A stretch of 64,000 bases of DNA, from NCBI RefSeq assembly GCF_014851585.1, contig NZ_JACVAB010000001.1, positions 372,001-436,000 of the forward strand. The letters are read 5' to 3'. Shown piece by piece: positions 54,899-64,000 of this stretch (position 1 is the first letter of the stretch; each line of letters begins with the position of its first letter). Made by a program: the position numbers and the translations under genes. This DNA comes from Agrobacterium sp. AGB01 (GTDB lineage: Bacteria; Pseudomonadota; Alphaproteobacteria; Rhizobiales; Rhizobiaceae). Under the pieces are notes generated by a model. The model had not been told where the DNA came from. It did not search any database and saw only the letters and a list, made by a program, of their open reading frames with translations.

Positions 54899-56827
54899 GT
54901 GAATATCAATTCAAGTTTTCTCACTGCAAACCAAGAATACCAGAAAGGCAACTACATCGGTGCCTTGCATGTTCTGAACGGATTGCTGGACACAAGACAG
55001 GACACCAGAACTTACGCGCTGCTGGGCAGGACATTCCTGAAGCTTGATATGAAGGAAGAGGCTGCCTCTGCTTTCGCGCTTGCTGGCAATGCTGGCGGTA
55101 CCGACGCCGAAAGGCATCTGCACAATGCCATGATGCTGCATTACGAATGCGGCAACGAGGATGAAGCGCTCGTTATTGCCAAGAAATTCCTTCACAAGGC
55201 TCACAAGGATGCCGACGTGGCGTTTGTCATGGCGTCCATCTTTATCAAGCGCGGCCAAAAGGACATTCTGGGCGCTTTGAGAAAACCTCTGATCGAAAGC
55301 GCAAAACCAAATCATCTTGCCGTTGCGCTGCATCTGCTGGCCGACGCGCCTCATGATGAAGATAACTTCAAAACCATCCGCCGCACGCTGAAACTCTTCC
55401 CGGACAATCAGGGTGTGCGCCTGCTGCATCTCATTCACTCGCGTGAGTTCTGCGAATTCGAATCCATGCGCAAGCATCAGCCAATTCTGGACGCCGAAGT
55501 TGCCGGTGGTAACCTCGATATCATCCGTGCGGGCAGCCCGTTCTACAGCCTTATGTGGTGTGGCGATGAAAAGTTGAACCAGATTGCCGCCATGGCAACC
55601 CGCGCTTACGAGCCGGGTACACCAGAGCGCCGTCGTGCGCGGCCACACGACTGGTCGAATGAAAAGATCCGCGTTGGTTACCTGTCCTACGACCTGTGGG
55701 ATGCACACGCGACAATGAAGCTGTTGGGCAACGTTCTCGAGCGTCACGACCGTGACCGTTTTGAAATCACCCTGTTCTGCTACACACCGGAAGAACACCT
55801 CGGCTTCAACAAATTTGACCGCAGTCTGTGGGGCAATGTGGTTCGTATCGTTGATATGACGGATGAAGAAGCCGCAAACACCATTCGCGCTCATAATATT
55901 GATATCCTCGTTGACCTCAAGGGCCACACCAAGGGTAACCGTACCCAGATCATGAATCACGAGACTGCCCCGGTTCATGTGTCCTGGCTCGGCTTTCCTG
56001 GTACATCGATCAATCTGGATATCGACTACATCATCGGTGACAGGTTTGTGCTTCCGGAATATTCCAAGCCTTACTTTTACGAAAAATTCTGCCGTCTGCC
56101 CGAAACCTATCAGCCGAACGATCCAGTTCATCGCCCTGCGCCGCGTGGCGCAACGCGCAAGGACTTCGGTCTGCCGGAAGATGCCTTCATTTTCGCGTCG
56201 TTCAATGCCAACCGCAAGATCACCGCAGAATATATCGAAATCTGGGGTACGATCCTCGAGCGCTGCAAAAACAGCCTGCTCTGGATAATGGTGGACAATG
56301 AACGTGCTCGCACCAACATCCTCAAGGAAATGGACAGCCGTGGCATCAGTGCCAAGCGCGTGCTGTTCTCTCCAAAGGTAAGCTACGAAGAGCACCTTGA
56401 CCGTCTGAACCTCGCGGATGTCGGTCTCGATACATTCCCGGTAAACGGTCACACCACAACCTCGGAACAGCTGTGGGCTGGCCTGCCGGTTTTGACACGT
56501 GTCGGCACCAACTTTGCCTCGCGCGTCAGTGAAAGCCTGCTGCATGCAATTGGCCTTCCGGAACTGGTTGCGCAGGACGATGCCGAATATCTGGAAAAGG
56601 CAATTGCTCTCTACGAAAACCGCGAGAAGGCTGCTGAGTACAAACAGCGCCTCACCGACAACCGTTTTGTAGCACCGTTGTTCGATGCCGAGCGTTTCTG
56701 CCAGCATCTGGAACGCGCTTACGAAATGATGGTCGAAGAAGCCAAGGCAGGTCGTGCACCTGAACACTTTGACGTTCCGTCATTCCCGGCACGCGAAGGC
56801 AACTTCGCGCCACCAGCCGAGATCTGA
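54899..56827 (+). CDS. TPR-containing family 41 glycosyltransferase (OGT/SPINDLY-like)
   Basis: A 642-aa protein with N-terminal tetratricopeptide-like repeats (residues about 5-110) and a C-terminal GT41 catalytic region (about 235-630), the class that glycosylates Ser/Thr of proteins, using UDP-GlcNAc in eukaryotic OGT. Diagnostic segments are VDLKGHTKGNRTQIMNHETAPVHVSWLGFPGTS, FASFNANRKITAEYIEIWGTILERCKNSLLW and VGLDTFPVNGHTTTSEQLWAGLPVLTRVG. It starts at GTG after CGGAG. In several bacteria such enzymes modify flagellin; here it is next to two flagellin genes and two genes from a giant Ser/Thr-rich repeat protein. Acceptor is inferred. Confidence 0.85.
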   Translation: MNINSSFLTANQEYQKGNYIGALHVLNGLLDTRQDTRTYALLGRTFLKLDMKEEAASAFALAGNAGGTDAERHLHNAMMLHYECGNEDEALVIAKKFLHKAHKDADVAFVMASIFIKRGQKDILGALRKPLIESAKPNHLAVALHLLADAPHDEDNFKTIRRTLKLFPDNQGVRLLHLIHSREFCEFESMRKHQPILDAEVAGGNLDIIRAGSPFYSLMWCGDEKLNQIAAMATRAYEPGTPERRRARPHDWSNEKIRVGYLSYDLWDAHATMKLLGNVLERHDRDRFEITLFCYTPEEHLGFNKFDRSLWGNVVRIVDMTDEEAANTIRAHNIDILVDLKGHTKGNRTQIMNHETAPVHVSWLGFPGTSINLDIDYIIGDRFVLPEYSKPYFYEKFCRLPETYQPNDPVHRPAPRGATRKDFGLPEDAFIFASFNANRKITAEYIEIWGTILERCKNSLLWIMVDNERARTNILKEMDSRGISAKRVLFSPKVSYEEHLDRLNLADVGLDTFPVNGHTTTSEQLWAGLPVLTRVGTNFASRVSESLLHAIGLPELVAQDDAEYLEKAIALYENREKAAEYKQRLTDNRFVAPLFDAERFCQHLERAYEMMVEEAKAGRAPEHFDVPSFPAREGNFAPPAEI

Positions 56828-56848
56828 TAGGAACAGAGACAGAAAACA

Positions 56849-56877
56849 AAAACTGCCGGGGTTTCCCGGCAGTTTTT
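56849..56877 (+). terminator. Terminator of the GT41 gene
   Basis: Perfect stem AAAACTGCCGGG / CCCGGCAGTTTT with a short loop, followed by a T run (56876-56879). Confidence 0.9.
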
Positions 56878-56907
56878 TTATGTCCAGAGATCAGGAAAAA
56901 TTGCCAT

Positions 56908-56940
56908 AAAAAAGGGCCTGTGAAAATCACAGGCCCTTTG
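56908..56940 (-). terminator. Terminator of glf
   Basis: A 13-bp perfect stem AAAGGGCCTGTGA (56911-56923) / TCACAGGCCCTTT (56927-56939) with an AAA loop. Read on the minus strand a TTTTTATGG tail follows. Confidence 0.88.
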
Positions 56941-56948
56941 TTTAATTA

Positions 56949-58325
<1,377 letters not shown>

Positions 58326-61300
58326 TCAGGCTTTGAAGCCGTACTGAATGGCGTGATAGGCGGAAACAACAGCTGCAATCTGTCCGGCATCCAGAGCATC
58401 GATCTGCGATGTGGTGATTGCCTTTAGCTGGTCGGTCGACAGGCTGGAAATATCACCGGCCGACAGGCCAGCCAAAGCAGCCGTGCTGATGGCGGCGATG
58501 TCAGCAGTCGAGAAGGTGGCAATATCCGCAGTCTTCAGCGCGTCAATCTGTGCAGCGCTCAATCCAGCCACTTGTTCGGGTGTCAATGCCTCAACCTGTG
58601 CGGTGTTCAATGTGCCGATCTGTGCCGTCGTCAGGCCGATAATCGCCTTGGGGCTGATGGCCATGATCTGCTCGGTCGAGAACTGGGCAATGTTCGCCGT
58701 ACCCAGAGCCGCGACCTGAATGGCATTCAACGCCGCAATTTGGCCGGTTTTCAATGCGCTGATTTGGGCCGAGGTGACCGACGTCAGTTGCAAGTAGCTC
58801 AATGCCGCCATCTGCGCCGTGGTCAAGGCCGCAACATGTTCGTTCGACAGCGTTGCTATTGTCGCCGACGACAGGCCGGAGATCGCCGACGCACTGATCG
58901 CTGCAATGTCCCCCGTTGAAAGCACTGCCAGATCTTCGCTGGACAGAGCGGCAACTTGCGATGCTGTCAGCGCAGAGATCTGCGCCGACGACAGCACATC
59001 GATCTGGGCGGTGGAGAGTGCCACAATCTGCGCTGACGTCAGGCCGGAAATGGCACTGGTGCTCAGCGAGGCAACCTGCTCATTGGACAGCGAGGCAATC
59101 GTTGCTGTGGAAAGACCGGAAATTGCGCTGGCACTAATCGCCGCCATATCCGCTGTCGAGAATGTTGCCAGCTTTTCTTTCGAAATGGCTCCCATCTGCG
59201 AGGAGGTCAGCGAAGCGATCTGCGACGAGGACAGGGCAGAGACCTGATCGGATGACAAGGCGGAAATATTGGAAGAGGTCAGTCCGGCGATGGCATTCGG
59301 ATTGATCGCCGCAATATCTGCCGTCGAGAAGGCTGCCAGATGTTCGCTTGTCAGCGCCTTGACCTGCGTCGAGGTCAACGCGTTGATTTGCGCTGAGGAC
59401 AGGGCGTCGATTTGCTCACTGCTGAGGATGGAGACCTGCGCAGAGCTGAGCGCCGCAATCTGTGCGGTTGTCAATGCCGCGATTTGGTCGTGTTTCAGTG
59501 TCGCCGTATTGGCGGTTGAAATTCCCGGCAGTGCGGACGCACTGATCGCTGCAATATCTTCTGTCGAGAAGGTTGCCAGTGCCTCGCTTGATAGGGCGCC
59601 AAGCTGCGTTAAGCCCATGGCCGCGACCTGCGTCGGGGTCAATGCCTCCGCCTGCGCGGTTGTCAGCGCAGCAATTTGCGCTGTGGTGAGGCCCGGAATG
59701 GCGCCGGTGCCCAGAGCCACAATCTGATCGGTCGACAGTGTCGCGATATTCGCCGTCGACAGTGCCTTAATCTGCGTTGAACTCAAGGCGCCAAGCTGCG
59801 CGGAGGACAATGTGCCGATCTGGCTGCTGGTCAACGCAGCAATCTGTGCTGAGCTCATGGCTGAGATCTGCGCAGATGTCAGTGCCGCAATCTGTTCGCT
59901 TGAGAGAGCCGCGACATTGGCGGTTGACAGGCCGGGAAGGGCTGTTGTGCTGATCGAGGCAATATCGGCAGTCGAGAACGTGACGATATCGTCCGTAGAC
60001 AGTGAGTTGATCTGTGCCGAACTCAAGACCGCCACAACGGTCGAGGTCAGCGCCTCGGCCTGTGCGGTAGACAGTGACGCAATCTGGGTTGTGGTGAGAC
60101 CCGGAATGGCCGCCGCATTCAAGGCGGCAATCTGCCCCGTCGTCAATACGGAGATGCCTTCGGTTGAAAGCGCCTTGATCTGGGTCGAGGTCAGGGCACC
60201 GATCTGTGCCGAAGACAGGGTTGCCAGCTGGCCGGTGGTCAGGGTGCCGACCTGTGTCGAGGTCATCGCCGCGACCTGTGCGGTGATCAGCGCTGCAATC
60301 TGGTCGTTGGACAATGACGCAAGATTTGCCGTCGAAAGCCCTGGGATAGCGGAGGCGTTGATGGCGGCAATGTCATCAGTCGAAAATACCGCCAGCTTCT
60401 CCTTGGACAATGCACCCAGTTGTGTCGAGGCAAGTGCTGCCACCTGCGCAGAGCTCAGCGCTTCGGCCTGAACGATCGAAAGGGCAGCAATCTGCGCCGT
60501 TGTCAGACCGGGTATCGCTTTGGTGTTCAAAGCGGCAATCTGGTCAGCCGACAGAGCGCTGATGCTCTCATTGGTCAGAACCTTCACTTGCGCCGATCCG
60601 AGTGCGTTGACTTGTGCGGTCGACAGGGCAGAGACCTGACTTGCGGACAATGCGGTGATCTGTGCAGAGCTGAGCGCACCAACCTGTGCACTTGTCAGAG
60701 CCGACAACTGATCGCCACTCAGCTTCGCGATATGGGTGGTCGAAAGACCGGCAATGGCACTCGCATTGATGGCGGCAATATCTTCTGTGGAGAAGGTTGC
60801 CAGCTTTTCCGTGCTAAGCGCTGCCAGCTGTGCGGAACCGAGCGCTGCGACCTGTGAAGATACCAGAGCTTCAGCCTGTTCGCTCGACAAGGCGGTAATC
60901 TGGCCGGTCGTGAGGCCTGGAATTGCCTTGGCGTTCAACGCTGCAATCTGGTCCGGGGTCAGCGCCGCAATGCTATCCGTCGACAGTGCCTTGATCTGCG
61001 TGGAGTTCAACGCGTTGATCTGTGCCGTGGTCAGGGCCGAAAGCTGGCCGGTCGACAAGGCAGAAATTTGTGTTGAACCCAGTGCGGCGATCTGTGCGCT
61101 GGTCAGCGCAGAGACATGTTCGTCGCTCAGCGATGCGATGTTGGATGTCTGAATACCTGCAATGGCACCGGTATTGATGGCTGCAATATCTTCGGTCGAG
61201 AATGTTGCCAGCTTTTCTTTCGACAACACTGACAGCTGTGTCGAGCTCAAGGCTGCAACCTGCGCAGATGTCAGGGCTTCTGCCTGATTGGTCGACAGGG

Positions 61301-64000
61301 CGGCAATATGAGCCGTTGTCAGGCCGGCAATCGCCTTGGTATTCAGTGCCTCGATTTGTTGCGTTGTCAGGGCGACAATCCGGTCGTTAGGCAAAACCGC
61401 AACCTGCGCCGAGGTCAGCGCCGATATCTGGCTGGTTGACAGCGAATTGAACTGCCCGGTGGTCAGGGCGGTAATCTGGTTGGTTTTAAGCGCTGCAATC
61501 TGCGCGCTGGTCAACACTGCGACCTGATCGGCACTCAAGGCTGCAATATTGGCAGTCGACAGGCCGGCCAATGCCGACGAGGTAATAGCAGCAATATCCG
61601 CCGTCGAGAATGTTGCGAGATCCTCAGGGGTCAGTATCGAAATCTGTGTCGAGCTAAGAGCTGCCACCTGAAGCGCCGTCAACGCTTCGACCTGGGCTGT
61701 CGACAGCGTATCAATCTGTGCCGTTGAAAGGCCAGCAACCGTCTTGGTGTTAAGCGCCGCAATCTGATCGGTCGACAGGGCCGCAATCATGCTGTTCGAC
61801 CAGTTTGCGATCTGGGTCGAGCTTAATGCGTTGATCTGGGTGGTGGCGAGAGCGGCAATCTGCTCCGAAGACAGTGCGGTAATCTGTGCAGAATTAAGTG
61901 CGGCAATCTGTGTGGTCTTGAGTGCTGCAATCTGCTCAGAGCTGAGTGCAGTCATATTGGCCGACGACAGACCGGCAAGGCCGGATGCGCTGATGGCGGC
62001 AATGTCAGCCGTCGAGAAGGTCGCCAGATCTTCACTTGAAAGAGCGGCGATCTGTGTCGATGTCATGGCGCCAACAAGCGCCGATGTCAGGGCCTCAGCC
62101 TGGGCCGTGGACAGTGACGCTATCTGCTGCGAGCTCAAACCGGAGATGGCTTTGGTGTGGAGTGCAGCAATTTGGTCTGTCGACAGAACCGTGATTTTTT
62201 CGGTTGCCAATGCGGCCAATTGCGCGGAGCCGAGCGCGTTGATCTGTGCGGAGCCCAGCGCAAAAAGCTGCGTGGACGACAGCGCGGTCATTTGCGCGGA
62301 GCTCAGGCCCGGAAGTGCCTTGGTGCTCAAGGCTGCAATCTGGTCCGTCGAAAGCGTGGTGACGGCCTCTGTCGAGAGCGCCTTGACCTGTGTCGAGGAG
62401 AAGGCCGCGACCTGTGAAGACGATAGGGCTGCGAGCTGGCCCGTGGTCAGCGCGGCCATCTGTTTTGTATTGAGGGCTGCAACTTGACTGGTCTTGAGGG
62501 CGGCGATCTGTTCCGAGCTGAGTGCGGTAAGACTGTCGGTGGAAATACCTGACACGGCTGAGGTTGTCAGGGCGGCGATTTCGGCCGGGGTAAAAGTCGC
62601 CAGATATTCGCCCGGCAGGACGGCAATCTGCGCGGAGGTCAGGCTTGCCACCTGCGACGACGTCAGCGCTTCCGCCTGAATGGCCGACAATGCTGCAATC
62701 TGTGTCGATGTCAGTCCTGCAATGGCTTTTACATTCAACGCGGCAATCTGTTCGGCAGTCAGTGCCGCCACACTTTCCGTCGACAAGGCTTTGCTCTGTG
62801 TCGATGTCAAAGCGGCAATTTGCGTCGTCGAAAATGCTTCGACCTGATCTGATGTCAGCGCGGTGATCTGTCCGGAGGTCAGCGCTGCAATCTGCGTTGC
62901 CTTGAGTGCGCTCAGATGTTCCTGCCGCAAGCTGGCAACCGCAAAGGTCGACAGGCCAGCAATTGCGGCTGTGCTGAGGGCCGCAATTTCGGCTGTTGTA
63001 AAGGTGGCCAGATATTCGCCGGTCAGGGCGCCAGCCTGCGCAGCCGTCAGCGCGGCAATCTGCGTCGAGTTCAACGCCGCAGCCTGAGCCGTTGACAGTG
63101 TCTGGATTTGAGCGGTCGACAGGCCGACAATAGCCTTGGCAGACAGAGCAAGGATCTGGTCGGCATCCAGTGCTGCAATGCTTTCTGTCGTCAGTGCACG
63201 CACCTGAGCGGAACTCAATGCTGCAATTTGCGCGGTCGACAGCGCATCGATCTGATGTGATGTCAGGGCTGCGATCTGCAATGTTTTCAGGGCAGCAATC
63301 TGCGTGGTCTTCAAGGCTTCGGTATGAGCCGTGCTCAACGACGCCAAGGCTTCGGTCGAAAGACCCGAGATGGCAGATGTACTGAGAGCTGCAATTTCAG
63401 CCGTTGTGAATTTCGACAGATATTCGCCCGTCAGCGCAACGGTCTGCGTGCTGGTCAGTGCGGCAATCTGCGCCGAATTCAAGGCCTCAACCTGGGCAGT
63501 CGTCAGTGCCTTGATCTGCAAAGACGTCAGGCCAGGGATTGCCTTTGTTGCCAGTGCAGCGACCTGGTCCGTCGACAAAGCTGAAAGGCTCTCAGTGGTA
63601 ATTGCCTTGACCTGTGCAGCGGTCAGCGCGGCCACCTGGGCGGAGGTCAATGCATGAAGCTGTGCCGAGCTTAGAACCGCAACTTGCGCAGTTGTCAGTG
63701 CCGCGATCTGCAGCGTTGTCATGGCAGCCGTCTGGGCTGTCGACAGCGCATGCAACTGGTCAGTCGTAAAGCCAGGTGTTGCCTTGTTGCTGAGCGCGGC
63801 TAGCTGGTCGGTTGACAGGGCGGCCACACTTTCCGTCGACAGCGCGCGAACCTGCGTGGAGGTCAGAGCGGCAATCTGTGTCGAGGACAGGGCTGACATC
63901 TGGCTTGAGGTCAGTGCGCCAATCTGTGCGGCGCTCAGCGCCGTCACTTGTGTCTTTTTCAGTGCCGCCAGCTGCGCGGTTGTCAGGGCCGCAATATTTG
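58326..64000 (-). CDS. Giant octapeptide-repeat protein, 3' end (5' end beyond the window)
   Basis: One open frame of 1,891 codons is visible and stays open to the right edge (63998), so the gene is longer; a GTG at 63947 is not a believable start. Almost every residue belongs to an octad of the form A-A-L-S/T-S/T-x-Q-I/V, a 24-bp DNA period. Octads group into blocks A (10 octads, beginning with ATFSTADIAAISASAI-like sequence) and B (7 octads, beginning with AALSTDQIAALNTKAI-like sequence), giving a usual 17-octad, 136-residue (408-bp) super-repeat. Fourteen A landmarks were counted. The C-terminus leaves the repeat as AAVVSAYHAIQYGFKA. Cys is absent and aromatics are very rare. Expected to be a large surface, secreted or structural protein, by analogy with other giant repeat proteins; I recognise no family. 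Confidence 0.85.
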   Translation of the reverse strand, partial: NIAALTTAQLAALKKTQVTALSAAQIGALTSSQMSALSSTQIAALTSTQVRALSTESVAALSTDQLAALSNKATPGFTTDQLHALSTAQTAAMTTLQIAALTTAQVAVLSSAQLHALTSAQVAALTAAQVKAITTESLSALSTDQVAALATKAIPGLTSLQIKALTTAQVEALNSAQIAALTSTQTVALTGEYLSKFTTAEIAALSTSAISGLSTEALASLSTAHTEALKTTQIAALKTLQIAALTSHQIDALSTAQIAALSSAQVRALTTESIAALDADQILALSAKAIVGLSTAQIQTLSTAQAAALNSTQIAALTAAQAGALTGEYLATFTTAEIAALSTAAIAGLSTFAVASLRQEHLSALKATQIAALTSGQITALTSDQVEAFSTTQIAALTSTQSKALSTESVAALTAEQIAALNVKAIAGLTSTQIAALSAIQAEALTSSQVASLTSAQIAVLPGEYLATFTPAEIAALTTSAVSGISTDSLTALSSEQIAALKTSQVAALNTKQMAALTTGQLAALSSSQVAAFSSTQVKALSTEAVTTLSTDQIAALSTKALPGLSSAQMTALSSTQLFALGSAQINALGSAQLAALATEKITVLSTDQIAALHTKAISGLSSQQIASLSTAQAEALTSALVGAMTSTQIAALSSEDLATFSTADIAAISASGLAGLSSANMTALSSEQIAALKTTQIAALNSAQITALSSEQIAALATTQINALSSTQIANWSNSMIAALSTDQIAALNTKTVAGLSTAQIDTLSTAQVEALTALQVAALSSTQISILTPEDLATFSTADIAAITSSALAGLSTANIAALSADQVAVLTSAQIAALKTNQITALTTGQFNSLSTSQISALTSAQVAVLPNDRIVALTTQQIEALNTKAIAGLTTAHIAALSTNQAEALTSAQVAALSSTQLSVLSKEKLATFSTEDIAAINTGAIAGIQTSNIASLSDEHVSALTSAQIAALGSTQISALSTGQLSALTTAQINALNSTQIKALSTDSIAALTPDQIAALNAKAIPGLTTGQITALSSEQAEALVSSQVAALGSAQLAALSTEKLATFSTEDIAAINASAIAGLSTTHIAKLSGDQLSALTSAQVGALSSAQITALSASQVSALSTAQVNALGSAQVKVLTNESISALSADQIAALNTKAIPGLTTAQIAALSIVQAEALSSAQVAALASTQLGALSKEKLAVFSTDDIAAINASAIPGLSTANLASLSNDQIAALITAQVAAMTSTQVGTLTTGQLATLSSAQIGALTSTQIKALSTEGISVLTTGQIAALNAAAIPGLTTTQIASLSTAQAEALTSTVVAVLSSAQINSLSTDDIVTFSTADIASISTTALPGLSTANVAALSSEQIAALTSAQISAMSSAQIAALTSSQIGTLSSAQLGALSSTQIKALSTANIATLSTDQIVALGTGAIPGLTTAQIAALTTAQAEALTPTQVAAMGLTQLGALSSEALATFSTEDIAAISASALPGISTANTATLKHDQIAALTTAQIAALSSAQVSILSSEQIDALSSAQINALTSTQVKALTSEHLAAFSTADIAAINPNAIAGLTSSNISALSSDQVSALSSSQIASLTSSQMGAISKEKLATFSTADMAAISASAISGLSTATIASLSNEQVASLSTSAISGLTSAQIVALSTAQIDVLSSAQISALTASQVAALSSEDLAVLSTGDIAAISASAISGLSSATIATLSNEHVAALTTAQMAALSYLQLTSVTSAQISALKTGQIAALNAIQVAALGTANIAQFSTEQIMAISPKAIIGLTTAQIGTLNTAQVEALTPEQVAGLSAAQIDALKTADIATFSTADIAAISTAALAGLSAGDISSLSTDQLKAITTSQIDALDAGQIAAVVSAYHAIQYGFKA

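Noticed and set aside
54911-56767. 618-codon minus-strand ORF opposite the GT41 gene
   Set aside because: No domains, and the plus strand encodes an unmistakable TPR-GT41 protein.
58400-63660. Numerous plus-strand ORFs with repeats such as AAICAELSA and AAISAVE
   Set aside because: They are antisense translations of the octad repeats; the minus frame is continuous and ends in a natural stop and terminator.
58326-64000. 24-bp periodic repeats that could be mistaken for a CRISPR array or satellite DNA
   Set aside because: Copies are diverged, contiguous without unique spacers, and form one open reading frame with a conserved amino acid pattern.

Overview
The window looks like the chromosome of a Rhizobiaceae-type alphaproteobacterium (Rhizobium/Agrobacterium relatives). 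The evidence is a RirA with its three cysteines and an Irr-type ICE box in its promoter, a flagellar core in rhizobial order that includes the MotC chaperone MotE and a DUF1217 protein, MmsA, PuuA/PuuB, an RidA gene and several ABC systems. I cannot name the species. No tRNA, rRNA, CRISPR array, insertion sequence or prophage was recognised.

Region 1 (1-10.7 kb) is general metabolism: an iron SBP divergent from rirA, an AbrB-type membrane protein, a lone TadG-like protein, gluconokinase gntK, a putative polyamine pair puuA-puuB, and mmsA with a divergent LysR gene. The 3' end of mmsA is partly duplicated just downstream.

Region 2 (10.8-22.8 kb) holds a DMT transporter, a DUF475 membrane protein behind a structured leader, a possible small RNA, a marR-nlpC/P60 pair, a small secreted protein, pncB, a methyltransferase behind a perfect inverted repeat, ridA, a TetR/MFS efflux pair with a palindromic operator, an M17 aminopeptidase and a TPR lipoprotein.

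Region 3 (23-33.3 kb) is a seven-gene ABC/catabolic operon for a xyloside-like oligosaccharide: SBP, two permeases, ATPase, TIM-barrel isomerase, Gfo/Idh/MocA dehydrogenase and GH43. It is followed by a convergent pair, an Ldh-family reductase and an M24 peptidase.

Region 4 (33.5-54.6 kb) is the flagellar core. A leftward unit (motA-fliM-fliN-fliG-flhB plus a 145-aa unknown) diverges from a rightward unit (DUF1217-flgF-fliI-unknown, then flgBC-fliE-flgG-flgA-flgI-motE-flgH-fliL-fliP). Two FCD/GntR regulators and a membrane protein sit between fliP and two leftward flagellin genes. A GT2 glycosyltransferase flanks one side, and a TPR-GT41 (OGT-like) glycosyltransferase plus UDP-galactopyranose mutase flank the other, so flagellar or surface protein glycosylation is plausible.

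Region 5 (58.3-64 kb) is the most unusual part: the 3' end of a giant gene whose product is almost entirely an eight-residue Leu/Ser-Thr/Gln repeat. The octads are ordered into alternating blocks of 10 and 7, giving a 17-octad (136-residue) super-repeat with 14 landmark copies in the window. Its start lies beyond the right edge.
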